Source of the DNA: a virus
IMG/VR virus record: IMGVR_UViG_3300034061_003372
Span: 1 to 31,651 of that record
Length of the DNA stretch: 31,651 bases
Strand: one strand, 5' to 3'
Made by a program: the position numbers and the translations under genes. Below, piece after piece: positions 7,526 through 14,832 of the stretch; the first letter of the stretch is position 1; every line of letters starts with the position of its first letter. Under the pieces are notes generated by a model. The model was not told the DNA's origin and made no database searches. It was given only the letters and a program-made list of their open reading frames with translations.

Positions 7526-8044
7526 TCAGTGGACCGGATTGTTTTTCGAATTGCACGCACAATTTGCGTCACAACAGCTATCGCCGGATTCGGGGTATGG
7601 CACCGGGACATTGAGGACATGTTGTTTGTCGCGGAACCGCTCTTCGAAGTCGGGTTCCCACGGAAACTTTCCTTTCGTGTCCGTCCAGATCATCTGAAGT
7701 GCGTTGAACATCGGGCCGTTGTAGTTGTAGACCATACCGACCCACGACGCATTCTCCCGGTCCACAACGACGAACTGTGTGGGGAAGTTGGCCGCGATTT
7801 CATCGTAGTTCTGGCCGGGTTCGAACCGTTTGCCGTCACGGATCATCTTCACAATCGATTGGAGGAAGCCGTAAGATGTTTGAACCGGAAGTCCGTGGAT
7901 GGCGATTTCAGGATGGTTGAACTTCTCCATCAGACCGACCGTGTAGGCAATTCCGATGGATGGCACGCCTGTGACGATCCACCCATATTCAAGCATCTTT
8001 GTCGCCAGCGGGACGGGAAGCCTGAGAAGTTTTTCTTCGTTCAT
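7526..8044 (-). CDS. DUF4262-like protein
   Basis: Protein of 172 aa from the ATG at 8044. The pattern YGWIVTGVP...GIAYTVGLMEKFNHPEIAIHGLP near the N-terminus is characteristic of DUF4262 proteins, whose function is unknown; the end has a Cys-rich tail (SCCDANCACNS). Longer in-frame starts at 8071 and 8101 exist, but the 8044 start sits 6 nt after a TATACT with TTGACT 18 nt further upstream. That implies a leaderless mRNA beginning at or next to this ATG. The gene is monocistronic and ends before a good terminator. Confidence 0.82.
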   Translation of the reverse strand: MNEEKLLRLPVPLATKMLEYGWIVTGVPSIGIAYTVGLMEKFNHPEIAIHGLPVQTSYGFLQSIVKMIRDGKRFEPGQNYDEIAANFPTQFVVVDRENASWVGMVYNYNGPMFNALQMIWTDTKGKFPWEPDFEERFRDKQHVLNVPVPYPESGDSCCDANCACNSKNNPVH

Positions 8045-8050
8045 GAGAAG

Positions 8051-8080
8051 AGTATACCACACATTTGACATACAAGTCAA
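8051..8080 (-). promoter_or_regulatory. sigma70-type promoter for DUF4262 gene
   Basis: On the minus strand TTGACT (8080-8075), an 18-nt spacer and TATACT (8056-8051) end 6 nt before the ATG at 8044. It overlaps the oppositely oriented promoter at 8065-8091 within a partly palindromic block. Confidence 0.72.
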
Positions 8081-8091
8081 TATGTGATACT
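8065..8091 (+). promoter_or_regulatory. sigma70-type promoter, divergent partner
   Basis: TTGACA at 8065-8070 and an extended -10 TGTGATACT (hexamer 8086-8091, short 15-nt spacer) end 8 nt before the ATG at 8100. Together with the leftward promoter it makes an imperfect inverted repeat running from AGTATA (8051) to ATACT (8091). Confidence 0.55.
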
Positions 8092-8099
8092 CTTTTTTC

Positions 8100-8438
8100 A
8101 TGGCAAAAGCCGCAACGAAGAAAGCCGCGCCGCCGGTCTACACCAACGTTCGGGAAACGATGCAACGTCATTTTGGCATCATTCTCACCAACGAACAGAT
8201 CAAGCTGTACTCCGACCGGCATCCGGTCACCAAGCGGGATTCGCCGGATGATGTGTGCGATACCATCGACCGGGACATCTTGATCGACAGCATCGTCGAA
8301 GACTTGTTAGGAGCGCCGTGGCACTGGCCGATCAACATGGACAGCCAAACCTATGCGCAAGAGTTCTATCAGAAGTTTCATGACGCCTGTCTGTCAAAGG
8401 GAATCAAGCTAGACGAACAGAAGTGGTATAAAAAGTAG
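8100..8438 (+). CDS. small basic-tailed protein, unknown function
   Basis: Protein of 112 aa. The first ~13 residues are Lys/Ala-rich (MAKAATKKAAPPV). The rest is an acidic, helical domain (DDVCDTIDRDILIDSIVEDL, WHWPINMDSQTYAQEFYQKF). I do not recognise the family. The start is 8 nt after an extended -10, with no ribosome-binding site, so it is probably leaderless. The next gene begins 1 nt after its stop codon. Confidence 0.68.
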   Translation: MAKAATKKAAPPVYTNVRETMQRHFGIILTNEQIKLYSDRHPVTKRDSPDDVCDTIDRDILIDSIVEDLLGAPWHWPINMDSQTYAQEFYQKFHDACLSKGIKLDEQKWYKK

Positions 8439-8439
8439 T

Positions 8440-8622
8440 ATGCTTCTTGACCTTCTGAAATTCGCTACCAGTGGTTTTTGGGTGTTCATCGGATGCTTCA
8501 TCCTCTTGGGAATGCTGGTGAACGGTATCGTGAATCTTGTGGCGCGATTGCGCGGTATTCCCGCTTATCCATCCAAGTGCCCGCGCTGTGGATATAACCA
8601 CGAAAACACAGAAGACGACTAG
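8440..8622 (+). CDS. small membrane protein with C-terminal zinc motif
   Basis: Protein of 60 aa: one strong membrane segment (about residues 13-35, FWVFIGCFILLGMLVNGIVNLV) followed by a short basic linker and CPRCGYNHE, a half zinc-ribbon that could dimerise or bind metal. Function unknown. It starts 1 nt after the upstream gene; TGGTATAAA ends 7 nt before the ATG. Its TAG stop shares the palindrome CTAG with the stop of the convergent gene. Confidence 0.65.
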   Translation: MLLDLLKFATSGFWVFIGCFILLGMLVNGIVNLVARLRGIPAYPSKCPRCGYNHENTEDD

Positions 8623-9089
8623 GCTTTTTTCTTCGGACTTTTCTTGGCCGCTTTCTTAGTGGCTTTTTTCGCCGGGGCTTTTTTAGCTGGCGCGGGTTCC
8701 TTTGCTTTCTTGGTCACCTTGGGCGGCTCCGGTATAGATTCCTGTACGGGAAGAACCGCTGTGGACTTCGGTTTCTTTTTCTTGTCGCCCGCCGGATTCT
8801 CATAGGCGCGCCGTTCGGCCTCTGTTAGCCGGGCAAGTACAGTATCCCGGAATCTGGCGATGGTCACTTTCTCTTTGACGTTCGGATCTTTGAGTTCCAT
8901 GTACGTGTCGCGTGGACCGATCAAAAATTTTCCTTCCATCGTCGCGTTGATGATACGGAAGTCTTCGCCGGGATGAAACACAGCGACCTTCACGTCTTTC
9001 TCTTCTATGTGAATGATTTCACATGCGAAAGCCCGTGAAGGTCCCTTAGACTCTTTGTAGAGCAGAACGAATTGCTGTCCTAGTTGCAC
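8619..9089 (-). CDS. protein with histone H1-like Lys/Ala/Pro tail
   Basis: Protein of 156 aa from GTG. Residues 1-95 form a compact domain (beta-rich start GQQFVLLYKE, later a helical TIARFRDTVLARLTEAERRAYE). Residues about 100-156 are a Lys/Ala/Pro tail with repeated AKKA and KKA units resembling histone H1 or bacterial Hc1 tails. The tail should bind DNA or RNA electrostatically. It lies at the downstream end of the fibre cluster and may have its own promoter: CTAAATG ends 5 nt before the GTG. Its stop is interlocked with the convergent gene through CTAG. Confidence 0.72.
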   Translation of the reverse strand: MQLGQQFVLLYKESKGPSRAFACEIIHIEEKDVKVAVFHPGEDFRIINATMEGKFLIGPRDTYMELKDPNVKEKVTIARFRDTVLARLTEAERRAYENPAGDKKKKPKSTAVLPVQESIPEPPKVTKKAKEPAPAKKAPAKKATKKAAKKSPKKKA

Positions 9090-9094
9090 AAAGA

Positions 9095-9100
9095 CATTTA
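9095..9100 (-). promoter_or_regulatory. TAAATG late-type -10 element
   Basis: CCTAAATG on the minus strand ends 5 nt before the GTG start at 9089 (spacer TCTTT). It is a one-base variant of the TAAATA elements found before other unit-leading genes. Confidence 0.45.
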
Positions 9101-9113
9101 GGACGTGTGCGGT

Positions 9114-10760
9114 TTATGGCACCGCGCCAAGGTCTTGAACAATTGCGACCGTCACGTTATTGCCCGCACCGCCATCGGTGATGTTGATGCCGGTGCCAGC
9201 GGTCAAGACACGCTCATTGGAAAGGGTTCCGTCGTTTGCCAGACAGACGAACTGTGCGCTCGAAGAGACGCCGCCTGTCTGATTGATCGTCACGTTGGTC
9301 CGGTTCGTTGGAGTGTCATCCACCACATCAATACTGATACCAGATCCGTCGATGAAGTTGAGTTCCCGCCGGGTTCCGACCAGTGTGCCGCCTTTCGATA
9401 GACGCAAGCGCTGAACGACTGTATCCGCCGCCTGTGCAATGGTAGGATCGCCACTGACGCCATCGCCGTTGGTGATGCTGATACCGGTACCAGCGGTCAA
9501 GGTGCGCGTCGCCACCGTGCTGGTAGCAGTTTTCGCCACAATGCCGATAGAAGATCCCAAACCAACCAAATTGGTCAGTAGAGTGTTCTGTGCTTGGAAG
9601 GCCGTGTTTGTCGCGGCGGTGATTCGCCCGTAGACATCAACTGTCAGCGTGTTGTATGTGCCCGCCCCGACACCCGTGGTCGCCAAATCCACACCCGTTC
9701 CACCCACAACGATACGGCTTGCGTTCGATGTGCGCACGCTCAAAGTATTGCCGACTTTGGATAGACCATCGCCCGCCGCCACGTTGTTCGCCCCGGAGAA
9801 CTGTACCCAATCCAATCCGGTAGTGTTCAAAGTGATCGGAGCATCCGTAGCAAGAACCCATGCCGTGTCGCCGTTGGTAGAGCCTTCAGTGACCAACACG
9901 AATGTGCCCGGCAACATTTCATCGTTTGTATTCGAGTCCGCCGCCCGGCTGAGGGGTGTTGACGGTCCCGCAAACACATAGATGCCATTTTGTGATGTCG
10001 TGGTCTGATCCTTGAGCAAGACCCGATCCCCGTTGACCAGCGTTACACCGTCGATAGTGGTGCCCGGCAAAGTCAAGTTGATGTTCGCCGTCGTCGCTGC
10101 CCGGACAGACTCTTTGAACTCCAAACCGACGCGCGCGGAATCGACATATGCTTTTGTCGCCGCGTCCTGTGGATTTGTCGGGTCCAACAGGTTGATGATC
10201 TTCTGTGAGTTGAGATTGACCGAACCAGTAGGACCGGTCAGTTGGTCTAACCGGTTGGTCTGGACTGTCGCATTGAAATCGGTGATCTTGGCCGATGTCA
10301 AACTTGGAATGTCCGCCGCTGAAAGAACAGTTGCAGCGGTCACCCGGCCTTGCGCACTCACCGTGACCTTCGTATACTGTGCCGGGACAATGCCAAGATC
10401 GCTCAGATCGATGGTGGTTTTGTTTCCGGCGTTGTCATCGGTTACTGCGAAAGACGCCGTGAAGTTGAGTGCCGACCGCGTTGGCCCCGGTGTGTTGTTG
10501 GTTTGGACTTGCTGATAGACGACAGAGCTTGGAAGGTTGTCTAGTTTTGTTTTGTCCGTCGCTGACATGAATCCAGCCACACTGGTCGTTGCATTTCCGT
10601 GGACGTGGATTTCCTTTGCTAACGGATAACCGCCAAGCGTGGACCCGTCATGTACGACTACAGTCCATTTGGTCGTGTCGATGGTCACTTCACGCGGTTT
10701 GCCGGTGAAGCTCGAATGTTGGGACGTAGTGCCGCCCCGCCGTTGAATAGGTACGCCCAT
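9114..10760 (-). CDS. tail fibre protein with Mtd-like N-terminus
   Basis: Protein of 548 aa. The N-terminal ~50 residues (RRGGTTSQHSSFTG, EVTIDTTKWTVVVHDGST, GGYPLA) match the N-terminal domain of the Bordetella phage major tropism determinant and related phage fibres. The middle contains the common tail-fibre element QKIINLLDPTNPQDAATKAY and a VTLVNGDRVLLKDQTTTSQN segment. The rest is repetitive beta-structure with recurring LTAGTGI[SN]IT units (about residues 425 and 523). It should be a trimeric fibre in the virion. No variable-repeat or reverse transcriptase is seen in the window. Its ATG overlaps the stop of the upstream gene (TAATG). Confidence 0.87.
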   Translation of the reverse strand: MGVPIQRRGGTTSQHSSFTGKPREVTIDTTKWTVVVHDGSTLGGYPLAKEIHVHGNATTSVAGFMSATDKTKLDNLPSSVVYQQVQTNNTPGPTRSALNFTASFAVTDDNAGNKTTIDLSDLGIVPAQYTKVTVSAQGRVTAATVLSAADIPSLTSAKITDFNATVQTNRLDQLTGPTGSVNLNSQKIINLLDPTNPQDAATKAYVDSARVGLEFKESVRAATTANINLTLPGTTIDGVTLVNGDRVLLKDQTTTSQNGIYVFAGPSTPLSRAADSNTNDEMLPGTFVLVTEGSTNGDTAWVLATDAPITLNTTGLDWVQFSGANNVAAGDGLSKVGNTLSVRTSNASRIVVGGTGVDLATTGVGAGTYNTLTVDVYGRITAATNTAFQAQNTLLTNLVGLGSSIGIVAKTATSTVATRTLTAGTGISITNGDGVSGDPTIAQAADTVVQRLRLSKGGTLVGTRRELNFIDGSGISIDVVDDTPTNRTNVTINQTGGVSSSAQFVCLANDGTLSNERVLTAGTGINITDGGAGNNVTVAIVQDLGAVP

Positions 10761-11737
10761 TAGCTCAAATCCCCTTCATCTAGGACGATGCCGCCCTGTT
10801 GTACGGAAACCGTGGTTCCGGTGGTGACAACGTACTGCTGTTTTTCGTTCATGGTTCCTTGCCGAACTTGTGCTCCCCAAAAGTAGGTGGCATTTGTGGA
10901 AGTCCCGTTATACGTCACCGTGCTATCGCCCGTTGTCATGACGATATCGAATGTTTTGGTGACGTTCGTAGTTTGGGTTGTTTCGACCAAACAGCGGTAC
11001 CATCCGTTGCCAACATCGACGATGGTGGCCTTAGCGCTGGCTCCTACGGTGCCAATCGTTCCGGTGTTGATGTTGAACCATGCCCGGCGACCGGTTTCTC
11101 CGTTGATGTTTTGGCCGATACAAATCCAATCCAAAGATTGTTTCTTGGCATAGACGCTGATGACGATAGCCGTGCCATCGGTCAGAGTACTATAGCTGGC
11201 TCCCACACCATGACGACCCGAACCACTTCCTTCCAAGAGCCGCCGCCCGGTATTGGTCCCGTTCGGTGCCGCGATATTTGTGGCCGGTACCGTAGTCCCG
11301 GTGTATTTGTTCCACGCCACATTTTCTAATTCTTCGCTGTAGGAGAGAAGGTTTTCCAGCCGATCCAACCCGCGCATGGCGTTCTGAAAAGTGAATCCGC
11401 TCAACGATTGAATTTCCGCCGCGACTTGGTTGTGGTGGTATGCAAAGACATAACCCAATACCGGGGTATTGTCGGTGTGGGCTACCGCCGTGGTGCCGCT
11501 AACACCGCGAATGCATGGAGTGAGATTGTTCCCGCTCCGACCGGCTACGGAAATGATTTCGTCGTCGATGCCAATGAGACACGGCGTTTCAAACACCGAA
11601 CCGTCGCTGACAGGGATCGAAGTTTGGGTGTCGTCGATATCCGCCGTGAGTGGGGATTGCGCATTGTCCGATGCGACCATGAGGATAGAATCCGTGGGGA
11701 TCGCATACGGGAATGTTGAAGTATTTGGGTTCGCCAT
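10760..11737 (-). CDS. fibre/adhesin with shared N-terminal module and carbohydrate-binding-like domain
   Basis: Protein of 325 aa. Residues 1-125 (MANPNTSTFPYAIPTDSILMVAS, PCLIGIDDEI, RGVSGTTAVAHTDNT, YHHNQVAAEIQ) align with the N-terminus of the protein at 21422-22489, indicating a shared virion-attachment module. Residues about 130-300 begin NLLSYSEELENVAWNK and contain DVGNGWYRCLVE, the pattern of carbohydrate-binding jelly-roll domains found in many phage fibres. It probably contacts host surface glycans. TAAATA lies 9 nt before the ATG and no Shine-Dalgarno is present. Confidence 0.82.
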   Translation of the reverse strand: MANPNTSTFPYAIPTDSILMVASDNAQSPLTADIDDTQTSIPVSDGSVFETPCLIGIDDEIISVAGRSGNNLTPCIRGVSGTTAVAHTDNTPVLGYVFAYHHNQVAAEIQSLSGFTFQNAMRGLDRLENLLSYSEELENVAWNKYTGTTVPATNIAAPNGTNTGRRLLEGSGSGRHGVGASYSTLTDGTAIVISVYAKKQSLDWICIGQNINGETGRRAWFNINTGTIGTVGASAKATIVDVGNGWYRCLVETTQTTNVTKTFDIVMTTGDSTVTYNGTSTNATYFWGAQVRQGTMNEKQQYVVTTGTTVSVQQGGIVLDEGDLS

Positions 11738-11746
11738 GCTGACTGG

Positions 11747-11752
11747 TATTTA
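11747..11752 (-). promoter_or_regulatory. TAAATA late-type -10 element
   Basis: TTCTAAATACC on the minus strand ends 9 nt before the ATG at 11737, overlapping the C-terminal codons of the upstream repeat protein. It would let the last fibre genes be expressed separately from the long upstream operon. Confidence 0.55.
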
Positions 11753-13567
11753 GAAGTAAAACTTCGGGTTGTTGATAAGGCTCGACACCGTTGGGTCGAA
11801 TTCTGGCCGGACCAGTATTTCGACGGCGATGTGATGAACCAATGCCGGTGTAATATCCGCCGTTCGGCTCTTTTCGAGCGCCACGTGATTGATGACCGCC
11901 GGGATGCTTGTTGCGTTACGGAACCATTCCAGCGCCACATGATTGATAACGGCGGGCGGGTACGGCTGAACGACATATTCCAGCGCCATGTGGTTGATAA
12001 CGGCGGGCGGGTTCGGAGCGTTCCGCAAAGATTCAAGAGCCACCTGTTGCACGAAAGACGGGGTTGTGTCGATTTCTGTTCTTTGACGAAGTACTTCCGT
12101 CGCCACCGAAGTGACGTTCACAGGCGGATTCGGATTTGCTCCCTTCAGAAGTTCGGTTGCGACTTGGGTCAGATTGACTTTGGCCTTGATGGAGTACATG
12201 ACTTCCACGGCGCATTGTTGGATTAACGCATACCGCAATGCGCTGATCTGATTGCCAATGGCCTCAACCGCTTCTTGCTGAATCCATCCAACGTTAATTT
12301 GACGGAGAACTTCAACCGCCGTTTGAGTGTGGCGCGCCCGGCTCCCCGGTGACACCAAAACTTCATGTGCGACCTGTGATAACCGAGCATTAGAACTGAC
12401 TTGCGCCAGCACTTCGCTAACGACTTGTGTAGCTCTTGCATAAGTCAGGGTGTCTAACGTACCGACTTGATTTGCGGTGTATCCCGAATAGAAATCTGAT
12501 GTCCATGATGTGACGCCGCCCAACGTACTGGACGTTGGGGTAACATCTTCTTCCATGACACTGTAGACGTTCAGATTGACTGAACTCCAATCATACCCGG
12601 TCATCAAGACAGAACGGGGCTGTCTAAAGTTGGCGGCGGGGTAGTTCGTATACCCCCACACCAAGCGACGGTCGTAGTAACCGGAGTATAGATCGCTGAA
12701 ACGCGCCGTGACTCCGCTGAGCACCATCGATCCGGCAATGGTTTCTTGTGGTTCTACAAACCGGTTGTTGGTCACGATGCCGCCATACATTCCCGTTTCA
12801 ATCGTCACGGAAGCATTCGCGTTACAGGTGAGAGTTCCCGCTACCGCGACGGAAGATGGTACGCCGGTTTCTTCTTTGGTCAGGATTGCGGTAAGATTTC
12901 CAGTGGCAGAAAAAGATGCCGCCCCGTTGATGAGAACACCCGCCCCGACTTGCAACGAAACGGTGATCGCAGCGGTGCCATTGATAACGTCACCGCCGCC
13001 CGATGCCTGTAGTGTGCCGGTTTCAAAGAAATAGTTTCCGAAAACGTTTCCTTCGTTAGTAACGCTGTTACGACTATTGAGAATACTAATGACGCCGCCA
13101 CCGCCCCGTGACAGCTTACTGGTCGCTGTGAAAGAAAGAGACGACGGAATTGCACTCCACCCTGCCGTCCAGACACTATCACCATCGTTCCATGTGAAAA
13201 TACTGTCATCCCACGAACCGTACACAACAAATATGAATTCGGTGTCAGTAAAAATCGGTGCTGTGGTGAACAAATTGACAGTTGTGGGTATAACTGTAAG
13301 GAATTGTGGAACGTCCGTGTCATCGGTACCCGTCCAGAGTTTGTAGGTACCAATTGCATTTGCATCAGGACGCAATCCATTACTAGACACAAAGTCAAAA
13401 ACACCACCGCCGCCCCGCGATAGCTTGCTAGCCGATGTGAAGGAAAGGGAAGACGGAATAGCAACAAAGCCACCGCGCATGTCTGTGCTGATGGCTTGAA
13501 TTGCTGTCGTATTCGCTGTCCAGCTATTCGAAATTAGCTGAAGCGTGAATGTCTGTCTTCCCGGCAC
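11750..13567 (-). CDS. large repeat-containing fibre-cluster protein
   Basis: Protein of 605 aa from GTG, with AAGGAAA upstream. The N-terminal part holds a duplicated unit (about residues 32-63 and 137-168; both contain AIPSSLSFT..SKLSRGGGGV) related to phage surface/capsid decoration segments. Residues about 190-370 are beta-rich (TLGGVTSWTSDFYSGYTANQ). Residues about 375-590 contain about twelve short repeats of the form xxQVAxEVL or VINHVALE, spaced 16-20 residues apart. I have seen QVAVEVL-type repeats in phage structural proteins, but their role is not known. Position in the fibre cluster suggests a virion protein; function is unassigned. Confidence 0.78.
   Translation of the reverse strand: MPGRQTFTLQLISNSWTANTTAIQAISTDMRGGFVAIPSSLSFTSASKLSRGGGGVFDFVSSNGLRPDANAIGTYKLWTGTDDTDVPQFLTVIPTTVNLFTTAPIFTDTEFIFVVYGSWDDSIFTWNDGDSVWTAGWSAIPSSLSFTATSKLSRGGGGVISILNSRNSVTNEGNVFGNYFFETGTLQASGGGDVINGTAAITVSLQVGAGVLINGAASFSATGNLTAILTKEETGVPSSVAVAGTLTCNANASVTIETGMYGGIVTNNRFVEPQETIAGSMVLSGVTARFSDLYSGYYDRRLVWGYTNYPAANFRQPRSVLMTGYDWSSVNLNVYSVMEEDVTPTSSTLGGVTSWTSDFYSGYTANQVGTLDTLTYARATQVVSEVLAQVSSNARLSQVAHEVLVSPGSRARHTQTAVEVLRQINVGWIQQEAVEAIGNQISALRYALIQQCAVEVMYSIKAKVNLTQVATELLKGANPNPPVNVTSVATEVLRQRTEIDTTPSFVQQVALESLRNAPNPPAVINHMALEYVVQPYPPAVINHVALEWFRNATSIPAVINHVALEKSRTADITPALVHHIAVEILVRPEFDPTVSSLINNPKFYF
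11800..12460 (-). repeat. tandem coding repeats (about 12 units, 48-60 bp)
   Basis: Encodes the QVAxEVL/VINHVALE units at the C-terminal end of the 605-aa protein. The youngest units are nearly identical at DNA level: 11926-11964 and 11977-12015 match almost base for base with a 51-bp period, and a weaker copy begins near 11878. Older units (12020-12460) have diverged. This indicates recent expansion or contraction by slippage or recombination. Confidence 0.75.
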
Positions 13568-13582
13568 TCCGATGTTTCCTTC

Positions 13583-14812
13583 TTATGGGACCGCAACTAC
13601 TAGAGATCCACGAATAGGATTGGCAATACCAACGTTACTGTGGGTGATAACTTGCCAGTTGCGCGAATCGATGTTGGACAATATCGTGTCCATGACATAG
13701 GTGTCGGATGACACAAAAGCATCCCAAAGCTGTCCTTTGATAGTTCCTTCCGTGGTGTTAGTTGTTCCCCATATAATCAGGGGATCGGATAGAATCGCAC
13801 TACCGTCATGCCAGTAACGGTGTGCGCTAGGCACCGTTCCGTTGTAAGAAGAAAACATCGACATTAGTTGTTGATTGGCCGAAGAAGATGCTACCTGATT
13901 TTCCCACAGATATCCATTACAAAGATTCTGTGTTTGGACAGCACCATTGAATGTGTAGTTGTAGTCGGTACCAAGAATGACACGGAAGCAAAGACGACAT
14001 CCATAAAATCCGGCACTTGACGTATCGGTATCAGAGTTTGCGTTGGCCTGAAGCCATGCCGCCTCCCAAATTTTCCCACACAGGAACGAAGGAAGATATG
14101 GCACACCAAAAGCACCGAATGTTCGATTTTCGAGTGTTCCCGGCGATAAGACAAACACTTGATATTTGTTGGCGATCACCCGCCAGCCGCGTGCTGTTAA
14201 CGGCAACAACTGAATTCCGTTGCCGGTTCCGTTTGCTCCAACTTTGCTGCCCGGAACATTTTCGATAGAGATAACAACACAGTTGTTTCCGTTGTCGCGA
14301 ATACGCGCCCGGATGCGAAGATTCTGTGGATCGGGCGAAAGGGAAGATTGCATCAACAAGTTCGTCGTGTTCGAACCTGAAATCGTGATCCATCCAGCCG
14401 CCAGCATCGCTGTTTCAATTCCGTTGATGATCTGTTGCTTGGTTGATCCGACAAAGTTGCTGGCGACATTTGAACCACCGTGGTAAGTCGTTGCGATCAA
14501 CCCAAGCAAAGCGTTGCAGTTGTTGGTCGGGGCGTTGACTACAATCGTTGAGCTAAGTCCCGTTGCACTAGTCGTGCGGATGCGCACATAGGTTGCAGTG
14601 TTCACTGTGATGACACTAGCCGTCGCTCCGGTCAGACCGCTCAAATCAGCAACAATATCCGCCGCCGTTCGCGTCCCTGTGGTCAGGGAGAAAACCTGAT
14701 TGCCGGTTCCGTTGACATTGATCGATAGCTGATTGTTAGATCCAGTGACGACATACGGCCCCGCAACATTGCAGCAAAGATCCGCGTTTCTATCGACGTA
14801 TTGAATTGCCAT
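13583..14812 (-). CDS. large adhesin family, copy 1
   Basis: Protein of 409 aa. It aligns along its full length with the proteins at 14833-16068 and 16075-17292, and over its last ~290 residues with 18112-18996. The N-terminal ~115 residues (MAIQYVDRN, TGTRTAADIVADLSGLTGAT, YVRIRTTSA) form an Ig-like or hook-like beta module. The main domain has WITISGSNTTNLLMQSS, RIRARIRDNGNNCVVISIEN, RYWHDGSAILSDPLIIWG and the end RNWQVITHSNVGIANPIRGS. This is the most divergent copy in its middle third, with Cys-rich insertions (GCRLCFR). Probable receptor-binding or decoration protein. GAGAGGAAAAAGAG precedes the ATG. Confidence 0.78.
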   Translation of the reverse strand: MAIQYVDRNADLCCNVAGPYVVTGSNNQLSINVNGTGNQVFSLTTGTRTAADIVADLSGLTGATASVITVNTATYVRIRTTSATGLSSTIVVNAPTNNCNALLGLIATTYHGGSNVASNFVGSTKQQIINGIETAMLAAGWITISGSNTTNLLMQSSLSPDPQNLRIRARIRDNGNNCVVISIENVPGSKVGANGTGNGIQLLPLTARGWRVIANKYQVFVLSPGTLENRTFGAFGVPYLPSFLCGKIWEAAWLQANANSDTDTSSAGFYGCRLCFRVILGTDYNYTFNGAVQTQNLCNGYLWENQVASSSANQQLMSMFSSYNGTVPSAHRYWHDGSAILSDPLIIWGTTNTTEGTIKGQLWDAFVSSDTYVMDTILSNIDSRNWQVITHSNVGIANPIRGSLVVAVP

Positions 14813-14832
14813 GTGTTTCTCTTTTTCCTCTC

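Noticed and set aside
8045-8101. Longer starts for the DUF4262-like gene (8071 or 8101)
   Set aside because: They would place the start inside or upstream of a good -35/-10 pair that ends 6 nt before the ATG at 8044.
9114-10760. Diversity-generating retroelement target, suggested by the Mtd-like N-terminus
   Set aside because: No reverse transcriptase, template repeat or C-terminal lectin variable repeat is visible in the window; the Mtd-like N-terminus is common in fibres without such elements.
11800-12460. CRISPR-like array
   Set aside because: Repeats are in-frame coding units with no constant repeat/spacer structure.
12880-13473. 197-codon minus-strand frame within the repeat-protein gene
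   Set aside because: It overlaps the 605-aa gene in another frame and lacks a ribosome-binding site or recognisable domain.
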